DNA from: Larix kaempferi
Taxonomy: Eukaryota; Streptophyta; Pinopsida; Pinales; Pinaceae
NCBI GenBank assembly: GCA_027924585.1
Contig: BSBM01000092.1
Location: forward strand, 8,302,001-8,366,000
Length of the DNA stretch: 64,000 nt
Direction: 5' to 3'
This document shows, one piece after another, positions 11,338 to 24,177 of the stretch (positions are counted from its first letter, which is position 1; every line of letters begins with the position of its first letter). Below the pieces are notes generated by a model. It saw nothing but the letters and a program-made list of their open reading frames with translations, made no database searches and had not been told where the DNA came from. Both the position numbers and the translations under genes were made by a program.

Positions 11338-13495
11338 CTGCCAAGAAAGTGCAAAAGTAAAACGATAGACGATCAAATAGTCAAGAAATTGCAAATTCGA
11401 GTTGAATTTGACAAAATCGTTCAAATTCAACCTGAAATAGAATAAATTTACTAAGAGCAATCAAATTCAACACAAATTTGCAAATCTAACATGAATTATA
11501 CTCACACCGTGGAGAACATGCACTTCAGCATAAGCTTTGCAAAATTTTGAAGAATCGACATGAATTATAATAAACTTGCTAAGAACGTTCAAATTCAATG
11601 CAAACTTGCAAATTTAACTTGAATTATTCTTTAATATGATGGAAACCATGCAAATTAGACATAAATTTGAGAACTTTTGAAAAATTCGACCTAAATTATA
11701 ATAAATTTGTCAAAAATGTTCAAATTCAACGTGAATAAAAAAATTTCGATTCCAGCCCTGAAAAAAGGTTATTTGATTTCCGAAACCCCCAAACTAAAAT
11801 AAAGCGCAAGCATACTCATTTAAATTGAATAAAATCAATTTATCCTTGCCTAATGCTCAACTACGGTGCATAGAAAGCATAGACCATGAAAACGAACCAA
11901 AAACTCCAGCAGGGTTGGCTTTACCCAAAGATATGGCATTGCATGCGGAATACTTGATCAAAATACAGTATCTTCACATCAACAGGCGCAGAATCACCCG
12001 CTGCAAACTATTTTCGGCGTTTGAAGCTCTAAAATTGTTGATCCAGAGCAGATAATTAGTGGTGCACTTAGTGGAGGAGGTTTCGTAAAACCTAGGGTCG
12101 TTCCATCACCGTAAATTCCTATTAACATGCATAGCAAGGCATTAACAGTTGTTCTGATCACGAAGATAAAAGGGACGATGGATGGTAGTTCGAAATCCAA
12201 AACACTATAAACATAAACCTCTAAATCATATAACACGTCACTGGGTTAAAGCACTAAATTACACAAGTTTCAATTAAATTGATTTAAAATATAGCATTTA
12301 AGTAGCCCTCTCCTTACGGTGACCTGACTTGACTTGCTTGACATGCTGGTGACACATTACAAATTTTCATCAATGAGCTCTGCTATTGTAAAAGACAAAT
12401 TTTAATTAATGAAATCCTACAGTGCCATGAATATCCTCTAGTAACTGCGAAGATGAAAACAAATCTCAATAAACCTGGTTTTTCATCTTGCCTACAGACA
12501 AATTTTAATTAATGAAATTCTACAGTGTCATGAATGTCCTCCCGTAACTACCAAGATGAAAACAGATCTCAATAAACCTGTTTTTTCATCTTGCTTGCCA
12601 TGTACAGAGCCCACTCTTGTATGTTGCATATGTAGATGGATTTTTTCTTGATATATGTATGCTGGAGCTATCGATCAATTGCAGGTGCTTTAAAGGACTG
12701 CGGGTATTTTTTTCAAAACACTTTCATTAACTAGCCTCTCCCAGATCTACCCTACTGACATTTTTTCCAAAACACCTACATTAATTAGCCTCTGCAGAGC
12801 TGACGTCAGCCTGGAGCCCCCTCTTGGGAAGCAAAAATCGAGGCTGATGTCACTATCCTGCCACCGATAAGCATTCTGAAAAATATTGATTTTAAAATTT
12901 TGAAAAAATATTAAAAAATTTCAACTATAGATTTTCTATAGCTTGAGAAAAATTTATAGGTTTAAAACACATAATAATAATAGGAGTTAGACGATCCATA
13001 GATAATCCCCTCCGAGGACATAAAAACATTAATAATGTGATTGATTTTAATTAACAACAAAGTAAATACAATACAAAATATCTCAACCTTAGACTAAGAT
13101 TCTTAAGATAAATCTTATCCAGAACATTCAAAGAATCAAGTCCACATTTTGTAACAAAATAATTACGACAATCAAAGTTGACCCAGAGCGTATCTTAATT
13201 TATAACTCCCCGTGTTTACTGAAGTTCTAGTTTATAACCGCCCATGTTTTAAAACCGAATTCTCTTGAAAATTTAGTTAATACCTCGTCACCGCATATAA
13301 TGAAGAAACATTTGGGAAATGCCTGCTTCTGCCCAGACATAAATTAAGATTCAGCAGACAGAGGAATTTTGAATTCTATATCCAATTGCCGTTTGCATTG
13401 GTATAACTAGAAACCAGTACAATTAATTTAAAACACTGCAGACATTTACAATAGATAGATTCTTTAAAACACTGGAAACATTTACAATATTTAGA
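11338..13495. repeat. Repeat-bearing stretch without gene
   Basis: 11410-11745 holds 2-3 degenerate copies of a segment with TTCAAATTCAACxxxAAxTTGCAAAT. 12395-12497 and 12498-12600 are a clean 103-bp tandem duplication. 12707-12790 holds two copies of a CAAAACACxTxCATTAAxTAGCCTCT segment. 13434-13500, just past the lipoxygenase stop, has two copies of a roughly 38-bp segment containing ACATTTACAAT; on the minus strand these give ATTGTAAAT strings that could serve as 3'-end signals. Confidence 0.55.
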
Positions 13496-16400
13496 TTAGA
13501 TGGAAATGCTGTTGGGCACACCATGAACGTTGAGGCCACCAGACTCGGATAGATCACTAGTGTTGGGATACAGTAAGGTGTAAGGAACTTGAGCAGGCCC
13601 GTGCCTGTTCTTCAGATTTGGATTATTGTTTCTCGCTATCACATCCTTCTCCAGTTGCACTAATTTCGATGAAAATCGATTGAATGCTTCTTCTACTCCA
13701 CTGTCATCGACCCAATCTGGCGTGGATCCATGTATTTGCCCCAAATATACTTCATGCTTTGCGTGCTGTGACAAGATCTCCAAAACAGCCATGATAAGGG
13801 TGGCCTGTCTCGGAGTAGACACAGTTCTAAGGAAATATGCATCTACATCCATCAGCATCTCAGAATATTCTTTAGATCCTTTCTCTGGAATAAAGCATCT
13901 GCTCATGGTGGGAAGATTGGGCATGTATCCTCCGTACGAATATTGCCCGAAGTTAACAGCTGCATGGTGAGCCGATGCAATCCAGGTGATAGTGGTAACT
14001 GCTTCAATAACTTCTTCCTTTGTCTCCATTTTGAACCATCTGGTCGGATCGTCCTTGAGGTCTCCATGCCCAACGTTGACAATCTCATTCCACCAAGCTT
14101 GCAATTCTTCGTCATTTTTTATTGAGGCATCGTCCTTGTAATACAAAGACAAGTAGTCTGAAACCCACTCTCTCAAAGCAAACCATATTTCAAGGCCGTC
14201 TACGGCATATGGATAGTCTTCGATTGCAAGCTTCAGGCCGTAGGGTGCTGTTGGGTCTCGGACAGCCATTCCCCTGCATAATACAACATTCATATGTAAA
14301 ATGCTAGGTCATGCAATTATATAAAGAATTAATAATAAAACCAGCGTTTTACTCCTTGAAAACTGACCTTTTAAGAAGATCGGCGGGCAATCCTTGCTCG
14401 TTAAATTTCCAACTTTTGTATATCTTAGATGACATCTCCGTGGAATATTTGGCCGGAGTAAAGCCTTGTTCGATAACTCCACTTCCATTTATTAAGCTCT
14501 GACGGGCAGCTTGGTTGATGTCCATTGTATTAAGATAATGAGGTTTCAGTAATTTGTACAGCGGATGCATTGTGCTCAGCTGTCTGTGAGTGGCTATAAT
14601 GAAAGGCTCCATAACTGCGTGAGTTCTCAGCCTGCAATCAATGAACAAAACTAAAAAGTAAAATACAAAAGTTTTTATAACAGATACGACAGTTCTATAG
14701 GTGTCTCATGATTAGGGTTAATGTAATTTGAACATGGTTTACCAATGGCTGATCAGTTGATGGTAACCGGAATCGTTGACACGGGCATGGGCTCTTGCCA
14801 GTATCCATAACGCTCCTTGTTCTGTTCCATCCTCACCAGGAGTGTAAACGTTTCTGACAGCTTTCTGTCCAGCAGTGGGAGGCAAACACAATTCAATGGC
14901 CACGGGCTTCAGCTCTCCGTCGTCTGTGAGGAAGAAAAGTGTGCGACTGGCATATGTTTTAATCTCGTCGGATAGCTTATTGATGCGCTCGGCATACAGC
15001 ATGTATGGATCATAGTAGTCCAGAATAAAAAGCCTTTTTGACCCAATTGCCTGTATTATATTAAATAGGCTCTATTATATTAAATATTATCATAAACAAT
15101 CATCCAATTTACAGCTTGCCAAAAACATGAACAAAAAATCTCATAATTTCATTATTTATAAATGTTTTCTTTTCCTCATTATTGTGATTATATATATATA
15201 TATAACAATTAAATTTCATCTTAAGATTTGTATAATCTAAAAGTTTTATTAAAATGAAAAAATGTAATATATAGAAATTTTTAAAAATCTCGGTTACAAC
15301 TCAGAATCCGAGTTTTAAATTTTAGATGTAAAAGTGTTTTTATGGTGGTGAATCTATTTCTACTATCAAAACAGAATTAAATTCAAATTTACAAAATAAA
15401 AAAAACATTAAAATTTAGTAAAACCCTTTATCCAAACTTTAGCCTCCAACTCTTAAACAACTCCCTTAAGATTATGATTTTTTATTTTATTTATATTATA
15501 TTAAAAATTATTATAAACAATCATTTTAAAAAATCATCCCCAATAAAATATCTCAGAAAGGTGATTTTTATGATTAAGATAAAATAATATTTATTGAAGT
15601 TTCCTCTAAATTAAATATTATTTATGTAAAAATGTTTTGATAAAATATAACAAAATTGTATTTATCGCGAAAGAGGTGTAGATGGCAGAAATCCGCATCG
15701 AGATAAGGTGTCAGAAATAATATATAGAAATCTAATTAAATCCACATGGGACCGGGAATATGAAGGGGATTCTCTTTGATTTTGGGAAGGTGAAAATATA
15801 TGGTGACTCAAGAGTTATTATAAAATGGATAAGAGGTGAACTTGCGATGAATGTTTTGAATTTGATTTACTGGTGCAACCAAATTAAAACTGAACTTGGT
15901 ATGTTTATCACAGTCATATTAGACCATATTTTCCGAGAACATAACTCCCAGGTTGATTTGCTGTCAAAAGCAGCATTGGATAGTGATGTTGACTTCTTAT
16001 ACTGGGATGAGTACTTTGTTGATGAGTGGATTGATTCTGGCCATATGTATTTTTTGGATTAGCTTTCAAAAGCTACTCTAGTTAGGATTTGGGTTGCTGT
16101 AATATTTTGATAGTTTGGATGGAGGGGATTTTACTGAACAGTGACATATGTGTTTATCTATGTGCTGATCATCTTTTGATCTTATCATATACTATTTGAT
16201 TCAGCATTGAATATCAATAGTGCTTTTTTTCACAGAAAAAAATGAAGGCGATATTACACCATTTATATTTTATCCCCCAAAAGTTAAATAAATTTGATAT
16301 TTTATTTTTTACTATTTATTTTTTCAATATATTTAAAAAAAATTAGAGGTTGCCACTTTATAACTGGCTCTTGATTTAAATTGGCAACAAAACATTATAA

Positions 16401-19400
16401 TATTAAGAAAGAAAGAAAAAAAAAAATATTTTAACGTCCAGACGAGAGAGAGAAAAAAGGTGAGCAAACCTGCGAGACAGAAAGGCCATCGAGGAATTTT
16501 ACTATGTGTTGTTCGGTAATAGTACTCTTCTGCGGGCCGTATATATTTGGGTCCAAACTGCTCGACGGAGGGAATGCCTGTCATAGGTAGAATTTATTAT
16601 AAAGTTAAAACATAAGATATGGAAAATTATTCTTTTAAAAGTTGTCTAGCTATTATTATATTTTTGGATATTTATCTCTTTAAACATAAGATAAGACAAC
16701 TAAACTACTATATTTTTTGAGGTTATAAAGAATCAGAAATAAAATGTTGATATATTTTATTATCAATATTAATAATAAAACTAATAGAGTTGGTTCCATG
16801 TAGCTAACCACTTAATCTGGTTGTTAAACAAAAGTTAAACATTAAACTAATTAATATAAACATAAAACAAATACTATTTAATAAACATACCACTTTTCTT
16901 ATCCACTCTTTACTGAAACTTATTTAAATTTTAATCAAGATGTATTTGCGCATAACAAGATAAGACACCATGAAATGATTCTTCACTCTACACTTGTTAC
17001 ATTCAGGTTTCCAAAATCTCAAATAATATCTAAAAAGTGTAATAAGATTAAGATAATTAAAAAAAATTAAAAAACTTCAATTAAAAAGATAAAGATAGCT
17101 TTTAAATCCCTTACCCTGATTAAATTCAAGTTTAAGATGTGTCCAATGAAAATCAGACAAAGATTCTTTGCTATTTGTATAATCTTTATTAGTTGGGAGC
17201 AATTCAATTACCTGTAAGCACTGAATCATCAGCGGATTCACGCCAGCGAGCGCCTGGCGTGCAAATTCTCGATCGGCCTTCCACGCGATTTCATTGACTA
17301 TGGCAGACAGTAATATTCATTTCAGCCATTGAATTTTTCTGAATCCTAGTGTTAAGGAGTTAAATTCAGTGCGGAAACAAATACATCCTCACCTGCCAAG
17401 ATTTGTGGGCGCAGAAAGTTTATCAGCGGATTGTCTTCGGCCGCTTCCAATATTCCTTGCACAATCTGAAGGGGACTCGGCTTCTGAAGAAGGCTCTTCT
17501 TGGAATTAAATGGACTTAGAAAACCCCGAACGTAGAGGTGCTCGATTTGTTCGAATGTTTGGAACGTAGTTTCAAATAGATCAGCGATGGTAGGAGCAAG
17601 CATGTTGGCAAAAGCCATGATCGCGTGAGCTCCGAAATCCGAGAAATCTGTATGAGGAAACCTTTCGTCCGGGGGAATGTAATTCACGTTTGGAAAACTG
17701 ACCCGACTTTCACATTTCGGATCTGCATGAAGATTTTATAATTACTCTTAAGGCATATAGACTTACTGTAAGGCATATAGCAAAATACTGGCAACTATGA
17801 ACAGGATCCATTCTTTCAAGTCAAAAAATGGATTTTTTTTTAGTCCAGTGCATTATGCCGGAAGAGATGATGTCAGATAAAGTGGATACAGTGCAGTATT
17901 GAAGAGATTTTGGTAGGTAACCCGCGTTCAGTATGGAAGAGATGTTTTCAGGTAAAGTGGGGTATAGTGCACTATGGAAGTAGAAAATGGATTTTTGAGT
18001 TCAGTACAGTATATTATGGAAGAGATGTTTTCACCTAAAGTGGTACAAGACAGTATTGAAGAGATGTTTGCAGGTAACCTGAGTTTACTACAGTATGGAA
18101 AATAGGTTTTCAGATAAAGTGAGGTATTGTACAATATGAAAGTGATATTGAGGGGCCAACAATATTTAGCTTGCTGTAGGCCATTTAATGCAGCTGCAAC
18201 AGGCCCATTAACCATTGGATCTCAAGCAGAAAGCAGCTTAATCTCAAGCAGAAAGGAGCTTAAGATGGCCTGGGATAACTGGCACTCAAATCGCCCCGCT
18301 TTTCAGGTGATTTGTTCCCTAGATCCAGTTATAAAAAATGGCTGAATCGTAGTTCCACCCCATTTACTGCGGAACTATGCCAGTTATCACAAGCCGCTTG
18401 AGATCCAACAATCAACAGGCCTGCTGCAGTTACATTAAATGGCTTGCAGCAAGCTGAATATTGTTCACCATATTGAAAAAGAAAAAATAGAAAGTATCTA
18501 ATCCCTCTCACTCTCTGCTTTTGATAAATCCACAGTTAAAATGAATCCAAATTGATAAATAATGAATTTTTTTAATAAATCCAAAGTTAAAATGAATTGA
18601 AATTGATAAATAATGAAAATGAAAATTTACAGTTTCTATGTGAACTCATGAAAAATCAAAATCGTCCCTGGTTTATTACCTGTTTTAGTCGGTGGACGGC
18701 CCGTCCTGCATCTTCTTGGATATGGGAATTCGTCGGAACCACCCAAGATTGGCCTGGCCAGCTCTGGACTAGTGTCAGGTTCCCCAATATCATTGTAAAC
18801 GTCATAGTCGTATATCCGATCCGATACTTTCCTTTCTCCCGTTCCATTTCCTCGTAGTTCCACCATATCTTGTTCCCTCAGTTTTTTGAGGCCTATCGGA
18901 GTTTCATAGGGCAGGTAGCTCTGGTCATGGACACACTTAGCATTAATCATCTCGGTTTGACTAAATAGAAGGCCTTGAGCTGTAAAACGATTAAATAAGC
19001 CAGAAATTCATAATAGGCCATACCTTATTAGAGAAGAAAATACGATCGCTCTTGGTCACAGGGTTGGGGAATACCCAGGAATTGCACTTAAAACGCAGTT
19101 TACCTTGACCAGGGATATCAAGAGTTAGAGATTTCATAAAGAACTCTCGTGAATGCATGTTCTTTATCAAGAATGCTCCCGGAACTCCGAGACTTGCCTT
19201 CCACTTGAATGTGATCTCGTAGCGCGTATCGCCAGCCACAGGTCCATCTAAGGGGTTCCACTTTAAAACAGATGGTTCACCAACAGTTTTACCCACTCCC
19301 GTCTCTGCCACAGAAGATAACAATAGAATATGAACAGACCCATCTAAATCTGAATCTAATATATTACAGCTTGAGCTATATCTAGAATATATCACAGAAG

Positions 19401-20075
19401 CATGTAACAAAAGAGGCGTTCAGATTTTTTGTATGGCGCTCAACCACTCAATCACTAGATTTAGTGTACAGAAGTATATAACAGACATATATCTGAATTA
19501 ATGGGCAGAAATAGTAAACGGAGGCACGGTTACATGGATTTATGCTAGTATAAAACGAGAAACTGAGTAAACATACATTTATTAATGAGCAGAATAATTA
19601 ACGGAGCCAGGGTTAAATGGAATCAATCTCGTGTAAAACGACATAGAAACTGGGGAAACTTAAATTCATTAATTGATTTACCTGGATCAGCCTCTTGGGC
19701 GCTGACCAACTGGAGGTAAACTCTGTTGCCCATCAACTCAGATGCTTCATCCGCAAGAGTTGTAGCATAATCCGTAACGTAAAAAAGAGTTACCTTTTGC
19801 ATTACCACTTCTCCGTGAATTGTTTGATCGACGCCCTCTTCAGCAGTGCTAGTTTTCGTAAAGATTTCCTTTATGTTGAAGGCATTGCTTCTGAAATTGG
19901 CTTTTCTCTGCTTCGAAAAGATGTGCTTGAAATCGTCTGAAAATTGTGCATGGCTTCTCCATGAAAGGCTACTAGGGGAAGCATGGAAATGGCAAAAACC
20001 AACTTGGTTTAGTCTGTGGCTGCCTACACAGCCCAGAGGCGAATTGGGAATGCCCAAGAGAGTCGTTGCATCCAT
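13496..20075 (-). CDS. LOX: Lipoxygenase, plastid-type 13-LOX (nine exons)
   Basis: Exons on the minus strand: 20075-19682, 19304-19024, 18920-18680, 17722-17393, 17297-17212, 16577-16470, 15050-14743, 14631-14368, 14273-13496. All introns are GT-AG and phases agree, giving 2790 nt and 929 residues. Residues 1 to about 80 are rich in Ser, His and Arg, like a plastid transit peptide. A PLAT/LH2 domain follows (to about 225), then the catalytic domain. Iron ligands by alignment to soybean LOX-1: H577 and H582 (YHQLISHW), H774 and N778 (HHAAVNF), and the C-terminal Ile of NSISI. F640 in [10 protein letters not shown] suggests 13-specificity; A625 in QAARQS fits S stereochemistry. It dioxygenates linoleic and linolenic acid, the first step of oxylipin synthesis. 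No stop or frameshift was seen. The upstream GTG at 20096 is not the start; ATG 20075 is. Confidence 0.93.
15771..16241 (+). mobile_element. LINE 3' fragment in lipoxygenase intron 6
   Basis: A short LINE tail on the strand opposite to the gene. The RNase H C-terminal part is open and ends YFLD plus stop at 16062. It shows [13 protein letters not shown] and [11 protein letters not shown], matching the other two LINE copies. Its 3' terminus (AATATCAATAGTGCTTTTTTT...) resembles their ends. Candidate target-site duplications are ATGAAGGGGAT at 15760-15770 and ATGAAGGCGAT at 16242-16252, with one mismatch. It makes up a third of the 1419-bp intron but leaves the splice sites untouched. Confidence 0.8.
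17840..18135. repeat. Degenerate tandem repeat in lipoxygenase intron 3
   Basis: Five to six imperfect copies of a segment with CAGTATxGAAGAGATGTTTTCAGGTAAAGTG, units about 40-60 bp, spacing irregular. It lies next to the fold-back repeat at 18152-18473. Confidence 0.6.
18152..18473. repeat. Fold-back repeat in lipoxygenase intron 3
   Basis: Two inverted arms. The left arm (18152-18290) carries TTGCTGTAGGCCATTTAATG, a Gln-codon-like CAGCTGCAACAGGCC block and CATTGGATCTCAAGC, then GATAACTGGCA. The right arm (18355-18473) carries the same blocks reversed. The same blocks form a palindrome at 48181-48289, so this is a dispersed family. Confidence 0.75.
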
Positions 20076-20190
20076 TTTCTTCTTTGAGCTTATCACTCGC
20101 TACTTCTCTACACTTAGCACTCGCTACAAATTCTGTAACGCCTACAGAATTTGTGAATGTCATGGGTTCTTCCTATGTGCATTGTCACCC

Positions 20191-20200
20191 TATTTATAGA
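20191..20200 (-). promoter_or_regulatory. Lipoxygenase TATA box
   Basis: On the minus strand it reads TCTATAAATA, 116-125 bp upstream of the lipoxygenase ATG. A start of transcription about 30 bp downstream would leave a 5' leader of roughly 85-90 nt. Confidence 0.7.
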
Positions 20201-20223
20201 TCATGTGCAGGCTGTGTGCATGA

Positions 20224-20303
20224 GTTTACCGCGTTTTCATTGCCCAATTATTATAAAAAAAGCGTTTACCACGTTTTCATGGCCCAATTATTATAAAAAA
20301 TTC
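20224..20303. repeat. 40-bp tandem duplication upstream of lipoxygenase TATA
   Basis: Two copies, starting at 20224 and 20264, of a 40-bp unit beginning GTTTACC[G/A]CGTTTTCAT and containing CCCAATTATTATAAAAAA. They differ at about three positions. They lie within 25-105 bp upstream of the TATA box, so they could matter for expression. Confidence 0.75.
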
Positions 20304-22435
20304 AAAAACTTAAATAAATTTAACATAAATTCATTCGAACTTTCGCATCACCAAGAATTCAAAAAAACTTTTAAATTAGTGACCGTGTAATTCTTAGTCA
20401 ATTTTTGTTAACTCATTTGGTTAAGGTGTGGGTTTTATTAATGCTGTCCTGATTCCCAAAAACCCAATCAAATTGAGACAGATACCCAATTTAAATTGAG
20501 GCTGATATGGTCCAAACAAGATAATAAATTGAGGGTGATGTGGTCCAAACAAGATAAGATTGGATTCCCAAAACGAAAAAGTCACCATCCTTCTTAAACT
20601 CATTTAAAATCAAGACTATAATGTATTTATAATAATTTTTAAATAATAATCTATATTATTTTTATTTTGAAGTTCCCATATAAAAAACAACACTCACACA
20701 CCAATGAGACCATCATTAATAATAGTGATTTTGAAATGTGGTCACCAAGAGTAGGAAGGTGACAAGAAATAGGGAAATAGATGTGAAGCCTAAAAGATAA
20801 CCATGAATTATCATTGAAGGTGTCAAGAACCACGGGATTAGATGTGAACCCTAATGATGACCATTTTTTATCATTATTTTGAAATGGGGTCACTTAAGAA
20901 GGGTGTGAAAAGGCCTTTATATTAAAGTATTTAATTAAAATTAGGTTTCACCTCGAAAAATTGAATCCTTTTGAAATAATAATAATAAAATCAAAATTAA
21001 AATGTTTGTACATTACTTTAATAAAAATCGAAATTAATATGTACGTATTTTATTTTTTAAAATAATAATTTATATTATTTTTAAGTAATATAATTTGGCA
21101 ATCATGAATAATAATGATCTTGAAATGTGCTCACGCTAAGTAAAGGTGGAAAAAAATAAAATAAAAATATCAATTTACATTATTATTTTTATGTTCCCAA
21201 ATAAAACATTCAACCAATACGACAATCATTAATGATGATGCCTTTGAAATGTGAACACGTGGAAGGAACATGGATAACTATATTTTGAAAGAGAAACATG
21301 TGAAAAGAATTAAGGTGAAGGTTAAAAACATGAACAATGTTAATAAATTTTGAGATGTTATAAAACTATTTGTTTTGCCATATTTATAAATTTTGAAATT
21401 TTATATAAATAGGTAAGATAAAGGATTATGTATATAAAGTTATGGGTGGAAATTATTTGTTTTTTTAGATTTTGAGAATTAAGGTTGAAAGTCACTTTCT
21501 TTTATGAGATGACAATTTCATAATCTTTGCGATAATACTAACTTCCATAACCTTCTAACATGTCAAATTTAAGGTTACCTAGGAATACTTCTTTCTAAGT
21601 TTTTTTAATATAGGAATAAAATTTTATAACAAAACAAATAATTCATTTATTTTATTTTCTCTTAAAGTCTATTAGACCAAGTTAATTTCAATAAACATTA
21701 ATCATCATTATCATAAATAAAATTGAACATAATTTGTATTAAAAACAATAATAATAAAATCGTTTTTAATTTTTACACATATATAAATCAAATTCATATT
21801 TTACAATTTTATAATAAAAACTTATTTTTTTATAAATAATATAAAATTAATTTAATCTTATTATTATTAATATATAGTTTAACAAATTTATTAATATATT
21901 AATATTTACTTTATAAACAAATTGGGCATTTAAAATTGTATGTAATAACACAATTACATATAAAATGTGTTATAGAGAAAGAGAAAACAATCAATATATT
22001 TGTAAACAAATATTAAATTAATAAACCTTATCTATAATAATTACTATCTTAAATTTCATATTCTTGAGTAATAAATTAAATGTGTAACATAACAAAGAAT
22101 TATCCTCTAAACAAATTGGGCATTTAAAGTTGTATATAATAATACAATTACATATAAAATGTGTTATAGAGAAAGAGAAAACCATCAATATATTTGTAAA
22201 CAAATATTAAATTAATAAACCTTATCCATAATAATTGCTATCTTAAATTTCATATTCTTAAATAATGAATTAAATGTGTAACATAACATTATCAAGGATA
22301 ATGTTGTAAAATATGAGATCTTGAAAATGGAAATATTTTGAAATGTCATTTTTTAAAAAGAATATTAATATATATAATTTTTTTACTTGAAAATATGCTA
22401 ATTTCCATTATTGGAGATAATTAAGGTATGATTTG
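20304..22435. repeat. AT-rich upstream region with dispersed and tandem repeats
   Basis: No gene seen. A motif with ATCATTAAT...TTGAAATGTGxxCAC recurs at about 20695-20770, 21095-21150 and 21215-21270. 21917-22110 and 22111-22288 are a 194-bp tandem duplication, nearly identical. Otherwise A and T runs. Confidence 0.6.
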
Positions 22436-22658
22436 GTGTAGACATAATACATGAGTTCTAAAAACTTAGCCATGTTTCTAAATTTGAAAATTTTATGAGA
22501 AAATATAAAATAAATAAGTGGACATAACACAAGGTGTTCACCAATTTTGGAATCTTGTAAAAAAAATAAGATAGATAATGGTAAAATTTGGAATTTTATG
22601 AAAACAACAAATTATTAATATACTAAATTTGTATATCTTAATAAAAAATAAGTACACA
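22436..22658. repeat. First copy of tandem unit flanking LINE-like insertion
   Basis: This segment, with GTGGACATAACACA, TTTTGGAATCTTGT and GATAATGGTAAAATTTGGA, is repeated in order at 24395-24600. The LINE-like insertion 22659-24380 separates the two copies. Confidence 0.7.
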
Positions 22659-22750
22659 CAAGGGGAGGCAGGAGGGGGAGGGGTGCTCTTTGGCCCCGCA
22701 GGAGATCTGATTTTCACATATTCCTGGAATTTGGGAATTGAATCCAATAA

Positions 22751-23062
22751 TATGGCGGAAGCTTTGGCCCTCTGGCAAGGGTTAAACTAAGCTCTCCTCC
22801 ACGGTATTCAGGTCCTTATGGTTGTGGGGGATTCCAGTTTGATTATTCATTGCATAAAATCTACGAACTTTCCTTCTTCTAATCGCCTTCGTCAAGTTCT
22901 TCGAAGAATCTCTTTGGTCATCCCTCTTTTCCGAGCTATAGATTTCTTCCACGTCTTAAGAAAGAATAATGGAAAAGCGCACAAAGCAGCAAATGAAGCT
23001 ATACCCCTGGGCAAAGGGGTCCTTAAATTCAATGATGTGTTTAGTATGTTTCCTATTCCATA
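22751..23062 (+). pseudogene. RNase H remnant of LINE-like element
   Basis: Reads MAEALALWQGL, one stop, then GIQVLMVVGDSSLIIHCI and VLRKNNGKAHKAANEA. These are the AE (strand-acidic), VGDS (third Asp) and N-H-A blocks of plant retroelement RNase H (RVT_3 type). The upstream polymerase is missing. A TAA at about 22787 breaks the frame. Confidence 0.75.
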
Positions 23063-23823
23063 AACCCTTGGGTTTGGACTCGAGGATGGTCGGGTTGGTA
23101 ATATGGAGAATGGGCCATAGGCCAAGTGTCACTCGCTCCTGCTGCCCGATGGTGGCCTCCTCTGATTGCGGCGTGGCTTTCCTCGGCATGATCATCTATT
23201 CATCCTCATTTATGCTCATTAAAACTTTCCAATTCGCACGCCTTGCTATCTCTAGGATGATGTCGTCTCTGCCTTTGCTGATGATGGAGCATACCATCCT
23301 TTGTACTTCGGAGCAGGAGAATTTACGGAGCAAGATTTCACAAAATATGAGGGGCTCTCTTAAGGCTATTTTATGTAATCATCGCATCTCTCTAAGGCGT
23401 GCGGACCTTCCTCTCTCTATCCAAACTGGTATGAGTTTTTCTATTGGCAAAGCTCTTTGGTTCGTTGGAATCATGCCTTGTTATGATGACGTCCAGACCC
23501 CTGATCCTCAATAGGTTTCCTCTTTTGGCATTGAGCGTTGTTATTTAATGAATAGTATGAGTTCAGTTAATGGCGCTCCTCGAAATATGATGAAACGCCC
23601 TTCGGCATGCTCCAATTTATGGGTAATTATGCTCCCTTTATTTCATATGAAAGCTATATGGACTATTAGCTGCAATCTTCCTTGACTCGTCTCAAGAAGC
23701 AGAGCTCAGTTCTCTCTGAAGGTGGTTGTTCATTCTCCCGGGTGACGAAGGTCTTTGGAGCTCTGCGTAACGCCTTCCCTATGTTTCATCTTTCTGGAAA
23801 ATAGCCTGTGTATTTTGGGTGGT
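23063..23823 (+). pseudogene. Decayed coding stretch after RNase H
   Basis: Frame-switching protein-like pieces, for example FADDGAYHPLYFGAGEF near 23265-23320 and FMGNYAPFISYESY near 23610-23660. The 181-codon ORF at 22969-23514 may be a shadow. I do not recognise the product. Confidence 0.3.
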
Positions 23824-24177
23824 ATGGCGGATTCTGCTAACTCTGCAACCTCCTCCCCAGACCCTTTGTTGGAATTGGAAGCAGAAGTCAGGGTCTTGCG
23901 ACGCCGGGTTAGACGTCAAGGAAATTTTATGCAACAAATTGACGAACAAGGGGGGCGACGCCTCAAAAGAATTGATGAGGATATTGGTCGTATCCGCTCG
24001 GATTTCACGGAAGCTTTTGAGGCTCTGGAAGAGAACATCACGGTTGCTATTGAAAATTTGGATCTCAGGCTGCAGAGTATGGAGATCACTTTGGCAAAAC
24101 TTCGGGATGCTGAGAACTCAGGTCATGTAAAGAGTCAATTGGCTACCAAATCGTCTTCTGGGGCAAAACACCATTAA
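23824..24177 (+). CDS. Coiled-coil protein in LINE-like element
   Basis: An intact 118-residue ORF starting MADSANSATSS at ATG 23824; an earlier TTG in frame is not used here. Residues 15 to about 100 show heptad-like spacing of Leu, Ile and Val with charged residues (LELEAEVRVLRRRVRRQ, LDLRLQSMEITLAKLRD), consistent with one long coiled coil. It ends in a Ser-, Lys- and His-rich tail. It sits between RNase H and the 3' tail, an unusual place for a LINE ORF. LINE ORF1 proteins also use coiled coils to trimerise, but no RNA-binding domain is seen. Function unknown. Confidence 0.5.
   Translation: MADSANSATSSPDPLLELEAEVRVLRRRVRRQGNFMQQIDEQGGRRLKRIDEDIGRIRSDFTEAFEALEENITVAIENLDLRLQSMEITLAKLRDAENSGHVKSQLATKSSSGAKHH

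Noticed and set aside
13626-13970. Plus-strand ORF opposite the last lipoxygenase exon
   Set aside because: Shadow of a strongly conserved coding exon on the other strand.
18921-18979. Longer exon 3 of lipoxygenase reading [16 protein letters not shown]
   Set aside because: Including it breaks the phase. The acceptor at 18921 restores [11 protein letters not shown], the family sequence, and an overall frame of 930 codons.
20076-20096. Upstream start of lipoxygenase at 20096
   Set aside because: The codon is GTG; the first ATG in frame is at 20075.
22969-23514. 181-codon ORF as a real gene
   Set aside because: It overlaps the RNase H frame and has no recognisable domain; other frames in the same stretch look equally protein-like.
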